This document shows, piece after piece, positions 8,808 through 17,912 of a stretch of DNA of 64,000 bases (positions are counted from its first letter, which is position 1; the number at the start of each line of letters is the position of its first letter). Source of the stretch: Chryseobacterium sp. YIM B08800 (lineage in GTDB: Bacteria > Bacteroidota > Bacteroidia > Flavobacteriales > Weeksellaceae). Both the position numbers and the translations under genes were made by a program. The notes under the pieces are model-generated. The model was given only the letters and a program-made list of their open reading frames with translations, did no database searches and was not told the origin of the DNA. Location of the stretch: NCBI RefSeq assembly GCF_026163565.1, contig NZ_JAPDKN010000007.1, positions 62,001 to 126,000 of the forward strand. The letters are read 5' to 3'.

Positions 8808-9704
8808 ATGAAAAAATATATTTGCCTTTTATCATTTTTGTGTATTGCTAATATAAAAGCACAGATCGATCCTGTAAAATATCCTACCTACACAAATATG
8901 GAGGCTGCTTTGAAGTCTGATAAAACAGTTTATAGCTTAAGTTTCAGAGATAAAGGTTTGTTTAATTTACCGCCTGACATTAAGAAAATGGATTCTGTTT
9001 TTTTTCTGAATATGATGGGAAATAATTTTGAGAAGCTAGATGATGTGCTTTTTTCACTTTCACAACTTGAAATTCTTAATATCAACGAAAACAGCATTAA
9101 ATATATTCCGGATGAGATTAGCAAACTTAAAAAGCTGACTACATTTTCTATGAATCTTAACCAGTTGACAGAGCTTAATCCTGAGTTTGCCAAACTCCAA
9201 AACCTTAAAGTAGTACAGCTCGATGCGAATAATCTGAGCGTTTTCCCAAAAGCTCTAACGGAAATTTCCGGACTTGAAGAAATCAATTTGCACAGTAACC
9301 AGATCAGTATGGTTTCTGATGTTGATAAAATAAAAAATCTTAAGTTTCTGAATCTTTCATCCAATCAGATCAATGATCTTAATGAAACCGGATTTCCGAA
9401 TAAGCTCAAATATCTTGAGCTGCAAAAAAATATGTTACTTACACTCTCAAAAAACATTCTGACTTTAAAAAATCTTGAGTTTTTGAATGTAGGAGAGAAT
9501 AAAATATCCGAAATTTCGCCTCAAATAAAACATTTAAAGAATATCATCAGTCTTAATTTGGCAAATAACAAGTTAACATCATTACCGAAAGAAATTACTG
9601 ATTTAAAAAACTTAAAAACACTTATTCTTACGGGCAATCCTATGAGTACAGCTCAAGTTGAGGATTTGAAAAAACAAATGCCGAATACTCAGATTTATTT
9701 TTAA
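8808..9704 (+). CDS. exported leucine-rich-repeat protein
   Basis: The protein begins MKKYICLLSFLCIANIKAQ, a signal peptide. About nine leucine-rich repeats of 22-23 residues then fill the sequence (for example LKNLKFLNLSSNQINDL and LKNIISLNLANNKLTSLP). A TTG two codons upstream would also work, but the ATG at 8808 places the signal peptide correctly. LRR proteins of this kind mediate protein-protein contacts outside the cytoplasm. No catalytic domain is seen. There are only a few bases between the preceding terminator and this start, so the promoter probably overlaps the terminator. Confidence 0.8.
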   Translation: MKKYICLLSFLCIANIKAQIDPVKYPTYTNMEAALKSDKTVYSLSFRDKGLFNLPPDIKKMDSVFFLNMMGNNFEKLDDVLFSLSQLEILNINENSIKYIPDEISKLKKLTTFSMNLNQLTELNPEFAKLQNLKVVQLDANNLSVFPKALTEISGLEEINLHSNQISMVSDVDKIKNLKFLNLSSNQINDLNETGFPNKLKYLELQKNMLLTLSKNILTLKNLEFLNVGENKISEISPQIKHLKNIISLNLANNKLTSLPKEITDLKNLKTLILTGNPMSTAQVEDLKKQMPNTQIYF

Positions 9705-9754
9705 TTATCTTCTTAAAAATTTAAAACTAAAATTTATTATTCCTAAAAAATAAA

Positions 9755-9786
9755 AACCTCTGAAAAATATTTCAGAGGTTTTTTGT
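9755..9786. terminator. bidirectional terminator
   Basis: AACCTCTGAAA pairs with TTTCAGAGGTT in a perfect stem flanked by A-rich and T-rich tails on both sides, so it can stop transcription in either direction. Confidence 0.85.
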
Positions 9787-10174
9787 ACCCATAACCGAAG
9801 AGATATCGAAACATTTGGTTGGTGATTTGGAAAGAATTGCAGAATTAAATAATCCTGTCATGTGACCTTGACGAGCGTATCTTCAAACACTGTTATCGAT
9901 GATTTGATTCTTTTGAGCCAAATTAAAAACGAATTAAAAATATTAAATTTTAATGCAATTTAATTTCAAAAATTATATTGACGCAAAGTTGGAATTGTTT
10001 GTCTTCTGTATGATTTACTTGTCGGTCGCAAAAATGTCAAATTGTTTAATCTCTGAAAAGAATTCAAATTAAAATTTTAACCTTTGCTTCTTTTGGCCTA
10101 TAGTTGTTTTATAGAGACATTATTTTATAAATAAAAATAATTTATAGGCCTTTCTGTTTTTTTCAGGTCTAAAT
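9787..10174. other. gene-free stretch between the LRR gene and ligD
   Basis: No convincing gene. A 25-codon open stretch (VPITEEISKHLVGDLERIAEL) ends at about 9868 and may be a gene remnant. GGCCTATA at 10095 has its complement TATAGGCC at 10145-10152. An AT-only hairpin lies between them, so a branched RNA structure could form just beyond the ligD 3' end. Confidence 0.4.
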
Positions 10175-12028
10175 TTAAATATTCTGCAACAACTCCAACG
10201 ACTTCATCATATCAATTCCCTTTCCCAAAACAGGTTTAAACAAATCTCCCTTCTCTTTAATTCTCCCCAAAGCATTATGAATATTGAAATCCGTTGGTTT
10301 TAATGCTTTTTTTAATTCATTCCATTCTAAAGGCATCGAAACGGAAGCCCCTTCTTTCGGACGAACGCTGTAAACACTCGCCAAAGTCTGTCCGGTTCGG
10401 TTTTGAAGATAATCGAGGTAGATTTTCTTGTCGTCTCTTTTTTGTAAACTTCTTTCTAATGTCGTGAGTTTTGGCAGTTTTTCATTCACCTGCTTCATCA
10501 AAATATAAGCAAACTCTTTCACCTGGTCAAAGTCATATTTTCCACCCATCGGAATATAAACGTGAATTCCTGTACTTCCAGAAGTTTTACAATACCCTTT
10601 AATGTTTATGGATTGTAATACTTCATTCACTTGCAGAGACGTTTCAATAACATCATCAAAAGTATTTTTCTTTGAAGGATCAAGGTCTAAAACCAAAAAA
10701 TCAGGATGCTCCAAATCTGGAAGCGAGGAATTCCAAGGATTGAGATCGATACAGCCTAAATTATTAAGATAAGCCAAGGTTGCCTTGTCATTGCAGTAAA
10801 TATAATCGATGTATTTGTCGTTGGATTCCGAATAAACCTCTGTTGTTTTAATCCAATCCGGAATGCTATCACCTGCATCTTTCTGATAAAATCCCTGTTC
10901 TTCAATGCCATTGGGAAAGCGGTTTAAAGAAAGCGGACGGTTTTTTAGATGGGGTAAAATATATTCCGCAACCGACTGATAATAATCGACCAAGTCACCT
11001 TTGGTAATGCCGTCTTTCGGAAAATAAATTTTATCCTGATTGGTCAGTTTTACGGTATGTTTATTCAATGTAATTTCTTTCTCTTTTTCAGAAATTTCTG
11101 ATTTTTTTGATGAGGTTTTTGCTTTCATTTCTTTAGGTTTTTCGTTTACATCTTCAGGATTTTTATCTTCACGAATCGTTACAAACACAGGATGTCGGAA
11201 CATTCCGTCTTTGGTAATTTCAGAATATTTTATTTCGCAGACCAATTCAGGTTTTGTCCATGTTACCGGCATATTAGTTTTAGGAATGGTTTCAAACGGT
11301 GAAGTTTTTGTCGTTAATTTTTTTAATCTTGAATGAATTTGATGAATCAATTCTTTATTAAATCCGGTTCCGGTATGTCCGGCGTAAATCAATTTTCCAT
11401 CACTATATTTCCCTAAAATCAAGGCTCCAAAACCTTCTCTTGAACCGCGGGGTTTGGTAAATCCACAAATAATAGCTTCTTCTGTGGTGGTGAATTTTAT
11501 TTTCAGCCAATCGGAACTTCGGTGATTTTCAATATAAAGACTGTCAGCTTTTTTGGCAATCATTCCTTCCAAGTTCATTTTTTTCATTTGATTAAAAAAT
11601 TCAATGCCTTTTTCGGGAATATGATCGCAATATTTAATGACGTCTGTTTCAATCAACGCTTCTTTTAAAAGCTCTTTTCGTTGAGTTAAAGGAATGTTTT
11701 CAGTTGAATGACCATTCAGCCACAAAATATCAAAAACCTGATAAACTAAGGCTAAATTTGGGTTGTCTCCAATCTGCTGTAATAACTGGAAATTCGGTCT
11801 TCCGTTTTCGTCGTAAGCAACAATTTCACCATCTAAAATCATTTTATGCTTTTGATTTTCGAAATCCTGCGAAATTTTTTCGAATTTGGATAAAAAAGAA
11901 ATTCCGTTTCGGGAATAGAAAAGTGGCTGTTTTTTTCTGAGATCGGCAACAGCTCGATAACCGTCCCATTTTATTTCAAAGATCCAATCCTCATCGTCGA
12001 ATGCTTTTTCATGAGGTTTTGCGAGCAT
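10175..12028 (-). CDS. ligD: DNA ligase D, ligase and polymerase domains (3' part of frameshifted ligD)
   Basis: Ligase and primase-polymerase domains of the NHEJ enzyme LigD. The ligase nucleophile Lys sits in EIKWDGYRA near the start. The polymerase domain in the last ~290 residues shows DLDPS metal ligands and GIHVYIP. LigD fills, trims and seals double-strand breaks held by Ku. The first ATG (12028) is probably not the true start: the frame stays open upstream and encodes a typical LigD linker (KPKFQRFNSLVDEKKLKNF) running back to the 9-base homopolymer at 12135-12143. There it should join the phosphoesterase ORF. Restored, LigD would be about 844 residues, the usual size. Confidence 0.85.
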   Translation of the reverse strand: MLAKPHEKAFDDEDWIFEIKWDGYRAVADLRKKQPLFYSRNGISFLSKFEKISQDFENQKHKMILDGEIVAYDENGRPNFQLLQQIGDNPNLALVYQVFDILWLNGHSTENIPLTQRKELLKEALIETDVIKYCDHIPEKGIEFFNQMKKMNLEGMIAKKADSLYIENHRSSDWLKIKFTTTEEAIICGFTKPRGSREGFGALILGKYSDGKLIYAGHTGTGFNKELIHQIHSRLKKLTTKTSPFETIPKTNMPVTWTKPELVCEIKYSEITKDGMFRHPVFVTIREDKNPEDVNEKPKEMKAKTSSKKSEISEKEKEITLNKHTVKLTNQDKIYFPKDGITKGDLVDYYQSVAEYILPHLKNRPLSLNRFPNGIEEQGFYQKDAGDSIPDWIKTTEVYSESNDKYIDYIYCNDKATLAYLNNLGCIDLNPWNSSLPDLEHPDFLVLDLDPSKKNTFDDVIETSLQVNEVLQSINIKGYCKTSGSTGIHVYIPMGGKYDFDQVKEFAYILMKQVNEKLPKLTTLERSLQKRDDKKIYLDYLQNRTGQTLASVYSVRPKEGASVSMPLEWNELKKALKPTDFNIHNALGRIKEKGDLFKPVLGKGIDMMKSLELLQNI

Positions 12029-12105
12029 CGGTTTAATGAAATTCTTTAATTTTTTTTCGTCAACTAAAGAATTAAATCGTTGGAATTTAGGTTTTGTTTC
12101 CGAAG

Positions 12106-12708
12106 TTATGATTTCTTTTTGCTGCTTTTTAGGCTTTTTTTTTCCTCTAAAAATTTTGTAACCTGAGAATTTTTGGCTGTGTTTTCTTCGGCATCGTAAT
12201 GTTCTTCTGCAAATTTATCATTATGTTTAATGAGAAGCCATGCATTATTTTCTGCATTTTTCATTTTAACTAAAGCGAACTCTCCTTTTAATTTTTTTCC
12301 GTATAAAACGAATTTTAACGAACCGGCTTTTAATTCTTTCAGCAATTCCTTTTCATCAGAAAGTTGACTCGTTTCATCCAAAGGTTCATAAGTTCCGCTG
12401 TCCCAGACTTCCACTTGTCCGGCTCCGTAATTTCCTTCGGGAATATTTCCTTCAAAATCTTTATAATCGTAAGGATGATCTTCAACTTCCATCGCCAAAC
12501 GTTTGTCTTTCGGGTCTAAAGAAGGACCTTTCGGAACTGCCCAGCTTTTCAGAACGCCTTCCATTTCTAATCTGAAATCATAATGAAGTCGCGACGCCGC
12601 GTGCCTTTGAATTACAAAAATAAGCTTGTCTTTGCTTTTTTTTGTTTTCCCTTTCGGTTCACTCGTTTCGTCGAATTTCCTTTTTGCGTTATAATCTTTG
12701 AGAGCCAT
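12106..12708 (-). CDS. ligD: LigD 3'-phosphoesterase domain (5' part of frameshifted ligD)
   Basis: The N-terminal phosphoesterase domain of LigD, which trims 3' ends at breaks. Metal and catalytic residues are in IQRHAASRLHYDFRLEMEG and VEDHPYDYKDFEG. The ORF ends after 200 residues, right after a run of nine A (coding strand), with a Lys/Ser-rich tail from the wrong frame. One added A restores the frame into the ligase ORF. Its ATG overlaps the ku stop codon (TAATG), so ku and ligD are translationally coupled. The break may be real, a sequencing error, or bypassed by slippage. Confidence 0.85.
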   Translation of the reverse strand: MALKDYNAKRKFDETSEPKGKTKKSKDKLIFVIQRHAASRLHYDFRLEMEGVLKSWAVPKGPSLDPKDKRLAMEVEDHPYDYKDFEGNIPEGNYGAGQVEVWDSGTYEPLDETSQLSDEKELLKELKAGSLKFVLYGKKLKGEFALVKMKNAENNAWLLIKHNDKFAEEHYDAEENTAKNSQVTKFLEEKKSLKSSKKKS

Positions 12709-13493
12709 TACGATGCGTTTTTGGATTTAGAAGTTTGTAAACTGGCTTTTAACTGAGCCATCAAATCAATCACTTTGCCTTCTTTAGCAGGTTCTGCTTT
12801 TCTAGCTTTTACGCCTTTTCCTTTCGCTTTTTGCTTAATAATTTTCATTAAAGATTCGGAATAGGTGTCTTTATACATTTCAGGATCAAATTCCTGCGAA
12901 AGCTGTTCTATTAAACTTACCGCCATTTTCAGTTCGGCTGGTTTCGGAGCTTTTTTAGAGGGTATTTTTAAATCTTTATAATCCCGAATTTCCTGAGCAA
13001 ATCGTAATCTGTTTAAAACCAAAACATCATCATTATAAGGTCGAATCATTCCGATGGCTTCACTTTCACGGAGAACAAAAGTTCCGACACCGACCATTTT
13101 TGTTTTAGCTAAAGCATTTAACAGCAATTGGTATGCGTTTTCACCATTTTTTTGCGGTTCGAGAAAGTAAGGATTTTCAAAATAAACGGAATCGACTTCC
13201 ACTTCTTTTACAAACTGATCAATGGAAAGAATTTTAGATTTTTCAGGACTTGCAGCCTCGTAATCTTCATCATCAAGAATGATGTATTTATCGTCCATGA
13301 GATAACCTTTAACAATGTTTTCCCATTTCACTTCTTTGCCTGTTTTTTCGTTGACTCTTTTAAATTTAATATTCGAAAAATCGGATTTATCAAGCATATC
13401 CAAATCCAATTTGCTGGTTTCTGTGACGGAATAAATCTTTACAGGAATATTGACTAAACCAAAGCCAATGGCGCCGTTCCAAATTGCTTTCAT
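12708..13493 (-). CDS. ku: bacterial Ku (NHEJ DNA-end-binding protein)
   Basis: The 261 residues match bacterial Ku: it starts MKAIWNGAIGFGLVNIPVK, then has the conserved core (YFLEPQKNGENAYQLLLNAL, FVLRESEAIGMIRPY). It ends in a Lys-rich tail of the sort that contacts LigD. The Ku homodimer rings broken DNA ends and recruits LigD. Its TAA overlaps the ATG of the LigD phosphoesterase ORF, so they are co-transcribed. TACGTTTT about 25 bases upstream is a near-match to the -7 box. Confidence 0.95.
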   Translation of the reverse strand: MKAIWNGAIGFGLVNIPVKIYSVTETSKLDLDMLDKSDFSNIKFKRVNEKTGKEVKWENIVKGYLMDDKYIILDDEDYEAASPEKSKILSIDQFVKEVEVDSVYFENPYFLEPQKNGENAYQLLLNALAKTKMVGVGTFVLRESEAIGMIRPYNDDVLVLNRLRFAQEIRDYKDLKIPSKKAPKPAELKMAVSLIEQLSQEFDPEMYKDTYSESLMKIIKQKAKGKGVKARKAEPAKEGKVIDLMAQLKASLQTSKSKNAS

Positions 13494-13800
13494 TGTACTT
13501 TATTTTGAATAAAACGTACAATGATTGTGCCGTGTGAAAAAGATCGATTGTAATGTCTTAATATTGAGCATGTAATATACTAGGTAGGTGTTGTTTTGGC
13601 ATTGAATAAGGCAAGTGATGGGTTTTTATTTTCTTTGATTTGCGGTATTTAGGAGTAATTACACTTAAATAATTTAATTAGTGAGCGCTGTTCGTAGTTA
13701 GAATCTAATTTTCACGTACCATATTTTGATAATACGTTATTTAATGGTCTTATAGTTGCTGAACTTTCATTATCAATTTATCACACCAAATACTTTATTA

Positions 13801-14787
13801 ATGAAAAAGCAGACTACAAAAAGTAATGAAATGGGTGAGGATGTGTCAAAGGCCCATATCAATTCAAGAGAATCTTCATTACAACAAAAAGAAAATCAAA
13901 GGGATTCAGTATTGACAGATCCAGTCACAAAATATCCTAAACCACCTTTTAAAAGGCAGTTTCAGCCATTTCCAGGATTAGCAGGTAAGATGGATCCAGT
14001 TCCTGATCATGGTGAAAAAAGTTATATAGGCTCTGGCAGGTTGAAAGGAAGAAAAGCTTTAATTACTGGTGGAGATTCGGGTATCGGAAGAGCAGCTGCT
14101 ATAGCATATGCTAGGGAAGGAGCTGATGTAGCAATAAACTATCTTCCTGAAGAAGAAGCTGATGCTAAGGAGGTAATCGCTCTCATAAAAAAAGCAGGCT
14201 GCAAAGCTATTGCTATTCCGGGAGATATAAGAGATGAAAGTTTCTGTAAAACATTAGTATCTAAGGCGGTTAAGGAATTGAACGGTATTGATATCTTGGT
14301 AAATAATGCTGGTCATCAAAAAACTCATGAATCCATAATGGATATAAGTACTGAAGAATTTGACAGGACTATGAAAACCAATCTTTATGCACCGTTTTGG
14401 ATCATAAAGGCCGCATTACCACATCTCGAAGCAGGATCATGTATCATAGGTCTGTCATCAGTACAGGCCTATGATCCTTCTGAGGATCTATATGATTATG
14501 CACAAACAAAGGCAGCGACCACAAGCTATATCAAATCATTAGCCAAGCAATTGGGATCAAAAGGAATCCGTGTGAATGGTGTCGCTCCAGGACCCGTTTG
14601 GACTGCTCTTGAGATCAGCGGAGGACAAACACAAGAGAAAATTGAAAAATTTGGTGAAGATACGGCATTCGGCAGACCGGGACAGCCTGCTGAGCTTGCT
14701 TCGATCTTTGTTCAGCTTGCTGATAACAGTGCCAGCTTTACAACTGGGCATATATATGGTGCAGCAGGTGGTAATGGACAACCCTAA
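13801..14787 (+). CDS. SDR-family oxidoreductase (general-stress type)
   Basis: A short-chain dehydrogenase with an N-terminal extension of about 80 residues rich in Lys and Pro (PKPPFKRQFQPFPGLAGKMD). That extension is typical of the stress-induced YdaD/YghA-like SDR group. The NAD(P) site is ITGGDSGIGRAAA, NNAG follows, and the catalytic YxxxK is YAQTK. The substrate is unknown. The start at MKKQTTKSNEM is preferred over 13756, which adds unrelated residues. A strong hairpin follows the stop. Confidence 0.85.
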   Translation: MKKQTTKSNEMGEDVSKAHINSRESSLQQKENQRDSVLTDPVTKYPKPPFKRQFQPFPGLAGKMDPVPDHGEKSYIGSGRLKGRKALITGGDSGIGRAAAIAYAREGADVAINYLPEEEADAKEVIALIKKAGCKAIAIPGDIRDESFCKTLVSKAVKELNGIDILVNNAGHQKTHESIMDISTEEFDRTMKTNLYAPFWIIKAALPHLEAGSCIIGLSSVQAYDPSEDLYDYAQTKAATTSYIKSLAKQLGSKGIRVNGVAPGPVWTALEISGGQTQEKIEKFGEDTAFGRPGQPAELASIFVQLADNSASFTTGHIYGAAGGNGQP

Positions 14788-14805
14788 AAAATAAATGTAT
14801 TTACT

Positions 14806-14839
14806 CAATAGAAAGTGTTTAAAGGAGCACTTTCTATTG
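14806..14839. terminator. hairpin after the SDR gene
   Basis: CAATAGAAAGTG and CACTTTCTATTG form a perfect 12-bp stem with a 10-base loop, 19 bases past the stop. There is no T run, so termination efficiency is uncertain. Confidence 0.55.
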
Positions 14840-15200
14840 TCAAATATATAGTTACATTAATTATTTTTAGAGAATTTTCTTTTTCATCACTATAGTTATA
14901 CTTATCTCCATGTCACAGAAGAAATGCATCTTTTGTAGTACATGCGACACAAACCCCTTATAAAAATAGATATCGATGTGATCATGATCATACTAAACTG
15001 AACTAATTTTTTCGAAATTGGCAGCTCACATAAAAGCTTTGATTGGGCAGTAAGAATTTTATTTATCTAAACTATTTAACTCTAAAAGTTCGGTCACTAG
15101 CCAAATATTTTGAGAAGTAATTCAAAAACGATCATTAAAGACATAATCTTTATTAAGTATGCTTCAATATTAATAATAATTTTCACCTATAGTTTATAAA
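14840..15200. other. gene-free stretch before the iron permease-like gene
   Basis: No ORF of interest. It contains one TGA-N6-TCA palindrome (GTGATCATGATCAT, 14978-14991) of the Crp/Fnr type. No -7 box lies at the expected distance, so its role is doubtful. Confidence 0.4.
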
Positions 15201-15581
15201 ATGAAAAAGAATTTTTTTGACAGATTTGCAGATTGGGCTGCCTGTTTTGCAGGAAGTCCGGGTGCTTTTATCGGGGCAAGTATTTTGGTTATTATCTGGG
15301 CAGCTACAGGACCGGTATTTAAATTTTCTGAAGTATGGCAAATGGTTATTAACACAGGAACCACCATCGTTACATTTCTCATGGTTTTTCTAATCCAAAA
15401 AGCACAGAATAAAGATTCTAAGGCCATCCAGATAAAGCTTAACGAATTGATTTCAGCTCATGAAAAAGCCAACAATCGAATTGTAGATATTGAAGATTTA
15501 ACAGAAGATGAACTGGATGAACTTCACAAACTATATGAGAAGTTTGGCAAGTTCCCTAAAAATCACGAAAACAGAAAGTAG
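15201..15581 (+). CDS. low-affinity iron permease family membrane protein
   Basis: A 126-residue protein with two membrane helices (about residues 20-38 and 48-68) and an acidic amphipathic C-terminal tail. FADWAACFAGSPGAFIGAS and NTGTTIVTFLMVFLIQ match the low-affinity iron permease family. In bacteria these short versions are unproven as transporters. A hairpin terminator follows the stop. Confidence 0.75.
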   Translation: MKKNFFDRFADWAACFAGSPGAFIGASILVIIWAATGPVFKFSEVWQMVINTGTTIVTFLMVFLIQKAQNKDSKAIQIKLNELISAHEKANNRIVDIEDLTEDELDELHKLYEKFGKFPKNHENRK

Positions 15582-15655
15582 TTGGAATTTAAGATTGGAC
15601 TAATTTTAATTAAGAACCTCGAAAGTCATTATCTTTTTTGAAGAAATGAATAATG

Positions 15656-15685
15656 AAGGAATGCTCGAAAGAACATTCCTTTTTA
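15656..15685 (+). terminator. terminator after the iron permease-like gene
   Basis: AAGGAATG pairs with CATTCCTT and is followed by TTTTAT. It lies between this + strand gene and the convergent Crp/Fnr gene. Confidence 0.7.
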
Positions 15686-15744
15686 TCTATAGAATTAAAC
15701 TGTAATATAATTGTCGCCATTGTATAATGATGCCTACATAAAGA

Positions 15745-16341
15745 TTAATACATAATTTTTCGGTTTGTAATTCGGACTATTTTCTCTCGCTCCATCTTTT
15801 TTATAGCTCTTATAGTTGTTTCAACGCATAATCCTGTTAAAGAAGCTAATTGTTGCCTTGTGATGGGAACTTCATAAGTAAATGGAGTTTTATTTTCGTG
15901 TTCATGCTTCATGAGCTCCAATACTTCCTTAATCCTTTCAACAGCGCTCGGAGAAGATATTTTTTGCATGAGAATAAATTTACGGTAGAGGTGCTTTGAT
16001 AAGGATTTGCAGAGTTCTAAATAATGACTTGGATGTTGGTCTAAGTAATGTGTGAAGGTACTTGCACATAATTTGATAATAGTACAATTCGAAATAGCTA
16101 CAGCATTTACGGGATATGTCTGTTCTATATATAACATATAATCTCCTACGGGATCTTTTGAACTGAGTATATTTTGAATAAATTCTTTACCTGAACTATT
16201 ATAGTTATTTAGTTTAACATCACCATTAATAATCTGAAAATAAAATTTGGGATTTGAGCCTTCACGAAATATATAATCTCCCGGATTATAATTTTGTTCT
16301 ACAGCTCCGATGGAGCGTAGAAGTTCTTCTTTAAAAAACAT
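15745..16341 (-). CDS. Crp/Fnr-family regulator, paralog 1
   Basis: 198 residues: a cyclic-nucleotide-binding-like beta-roll, a long dimer helix, and a C-terminal winged helix with ITRQQLASLTGLCVETTIRAI. In the recognition helix the Glu and Arg of the xETxxR pattern are present. The cAMP-contacting Arg of classical Crp is replaced (TYPVNA in place of an RxA motif) and there is no N-terminal Cys cluster. cAMP and Fe-S sensing are therefore both unlikely. It has two close paralogs of identical length within 3 kb. Confidence 0.85.
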   Translation of the reverse strand: MFFKEELLRSIGAVEQNYNPGDYIFREGSNPKFYFQIINGDVKLNNYNSSGKEFIQNILSSKDPVGDYMLYIEQTYPVNAVAISNCTIIKLCASTFTHYLDQHPSHYLELCKSLSKHLYRKFILMQKISSPSAVERIKEVLELMKHEHENKTPFTYEVPITRQQLASLTGLCVETTIRAIKKMEREKIVRITNRKIMY

Positions 16342-16952
16342 ACTTTTAATTTTTGTGGTTAGTGATAAGAATGGATGTAAATTCCCAATGTAGGATCATC
16401 AGCGTAATACGAGTATCGTAATTTTGCTGCATGTTACAGTATGTTTTTAAAGCAACAGTCTAACTTAGGATTGACAGAAAATCATGAAGTGGATCGCGCC
16501 TTTTTAATAAATATTCATCAGACGATTTTCCATACGAAAGTTGCTAAAGCTCCATAATTTGTTAGGAGATAATATAATTCATCAGCAATTAATATGTAGC
16601 AAATATAATGCAAACACTATTTAAACGATATGCTTTGAATCATACTCTGGTATATTTTATCTGTTTTGCAATCATAAAGTTAATTAATTGTAAAATATAA
16701 AATATATTAATAGTGGGACTTATGGACTTATTTTAAGCATTATATTATAAATACGTTAATTAAATCATAATTATTTGATTTTAGATCGTATTAGGATTAT
16801 TTACATGTTATAATTTATCATTATATAATTGCCATTAGCTTAAAATAAAAAGTATGGAAATCGATAACAGAGTAGGATATAGCTGTTACATATGGATACC
16901 ATTATTTCTTCGAAAGATTCCTCTATCCAATACGAATTATCACGAATAGGTT
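16342..16952. other. gene-free stretch between two Crp/Fnr genes
   Basis: No credible ORF over 611 bases. A -7-like TAATTTTG occurs at 16419-16426 (+ strand). A long imperfect hairpin lies just downstream at 16477-16530 (GAAAATC/GATTTTC plus ATGAA/TTCAT), so a short RNA gene is conceivable but unproven. The rest is AT-rich with no clear signal. Confidence 0.35.
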
Positions 16953-17549
16953 TTAGTAAAATATTTTACTGTTAATCAATTTTAATACATGATCACTTTC
17001 CATTTTCTTAATAGTTCTAATTACAGTTTCAATTCGTAAACCAGTGATGGCAGCCATCTGTTTTCGGGTCAAATAAACCTCGAATGAATATTTTTCTTTG
17101 TTATTGCTGTAGCTTTTAAAGTAGTCAAGAATTCCCAAAAGCCTCACCTCCGGTCTCAATGATAAATTATGCTGCATCATGACAAATTTTTGGTACAATC
17201 GTTCGGATATAAACTTGTTGATATCTAAAGATACATTCGGATGATCAGCAAGCAATTTAAAGAAGTTGTCTTTTGGAATGGTAATAATTTCACAAGGAGT
17301 TAATGTTATCGCATTGACAGGATATTTTTCGGTAATAAAAAGAAGTAATTCACAAACGCTTTGTCCTGAAAACAAAATACTTTGAATAATCTCTTTCCCG
17401 TCTTCATCGTAATGATTTAATTTAACTCTTCCCTCTGTTATTTGATAGTAGCGTTTTGGAGTATCACCTTCCTGAAATATTGTATCATGGGCTTTAAACT
17501 GTGTCGTTTCTGCACCATATAACTGCAAAAGATTTTGATCGATAATCAT
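16953..17549 (-). CDS. Crp/Fnr-family regulator, paralog 2
   Basis: 198 residues, same architecture as its neighbours: beta-roll (residues ~20-120), dimer helix, and a winged helix with LTRKQMAAITGLRIETVIRTI. The effector pocket again has KYPVNA instead of the cAMP-binding Arg. It is divergent from paralog 3 across a 363-base region that carries two TGA-N6-TCA palindromes, so either protein could be auto- or cross-regulated. The ligand is unknown. Confidence 0.85.
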   Translation of the reverse strand: MIIDQNLLQLYGAETTQFKAHDTIFQEGDTPKRYYQITEGRVKLNHYDEDGKEIIQSILFSGQSVCELLLFITEKYPVNAITLTPCEIITIPKDNFFKLLADHPNVSLDINKFISERLYQKFVMMQHNLSLRPEVRLLGILDYFKSYSNNKEKYSFEVYLTRKQMAAITGLRIETVIRTIKKMESDHVLKLINSKIFY

Positions 17550-17766
17550 AATAATGTGGTGTTGAAGTTAATAGAATATCAAAAATTAAATATTCCTGAT
17601 TATACTAGATCTTTTAATAGTAAATAGTACAATTCTTATCTAAAGATAATACAAAAACCAGCAACCTAAAATCTATTGATTGCACTGGTTAAATAAATTT
17701 TTTAAATACATATAGGTAAAATTGTTCGTTTGACAGATTGACATTTTGTACTCATATTTCGTACGT

Positions 17767-17780
17767 ATGATTTAGGTCAT
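17767..17780 (+). promoter_or_regulatory. Crp/Fnr-type operator ATGA-N6-TCAT before paralog 3
   Basis: ATGATTTAGGTCAT has palindromic arms. Its centre is 30.5 bases before the first T of TACCTTTG (17804-17811), a perfect -7 box. That corresponds to about -41 from the transcription start, the class II activator position. Transcription would run into the gene at 17913. Confidence 0.6.
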
Positions 17781-17837
17781 ACATGTGAAGTGTCCTTTAC
17801 CATTACCTTTGGATGCTAGTTAATTGCACACTTATCA

Positions 17838-17851
17838 GTGATATATGTCAC
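17838..17851 (+). promoter_or_regulatory. second Crp-type palindrome GTGA-N6-TCAC
   Basis: GTGATATATGTCAC has the same TGA-N6-TCA core, with outer G/C bases as in classical Crp sites. If the upstream promoter starts near 17815, this site lies inside the 5' leader, where binding would repress. It may be an autoregulatory site. Confidence 0.45.
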
Positions 17852-17912
17852 TTTTTTTTAATTCTGCAATTTAATTGGTACAAGTTTAATACCCCCTAAT
17901 AATTTTTTCAAT

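Noticed and set aside
9784..9868. Short open stretch VPITEEISKHLVGDLERIAEL ending in a stop
   Set aside because: It looks protein-like but has no start codon and begins inside a terminator hairpin. It may be a gene remnant but is too short to name.
14978..14991. GTGA-TCATGA-TCAT palindrome as a sixth Crp/Fnr-type site
   Set aside because: No -7 box lies at the distance shared by the others, in either direction, and TGATCATGATCA is also a simple repeat of TGATCA-like words.
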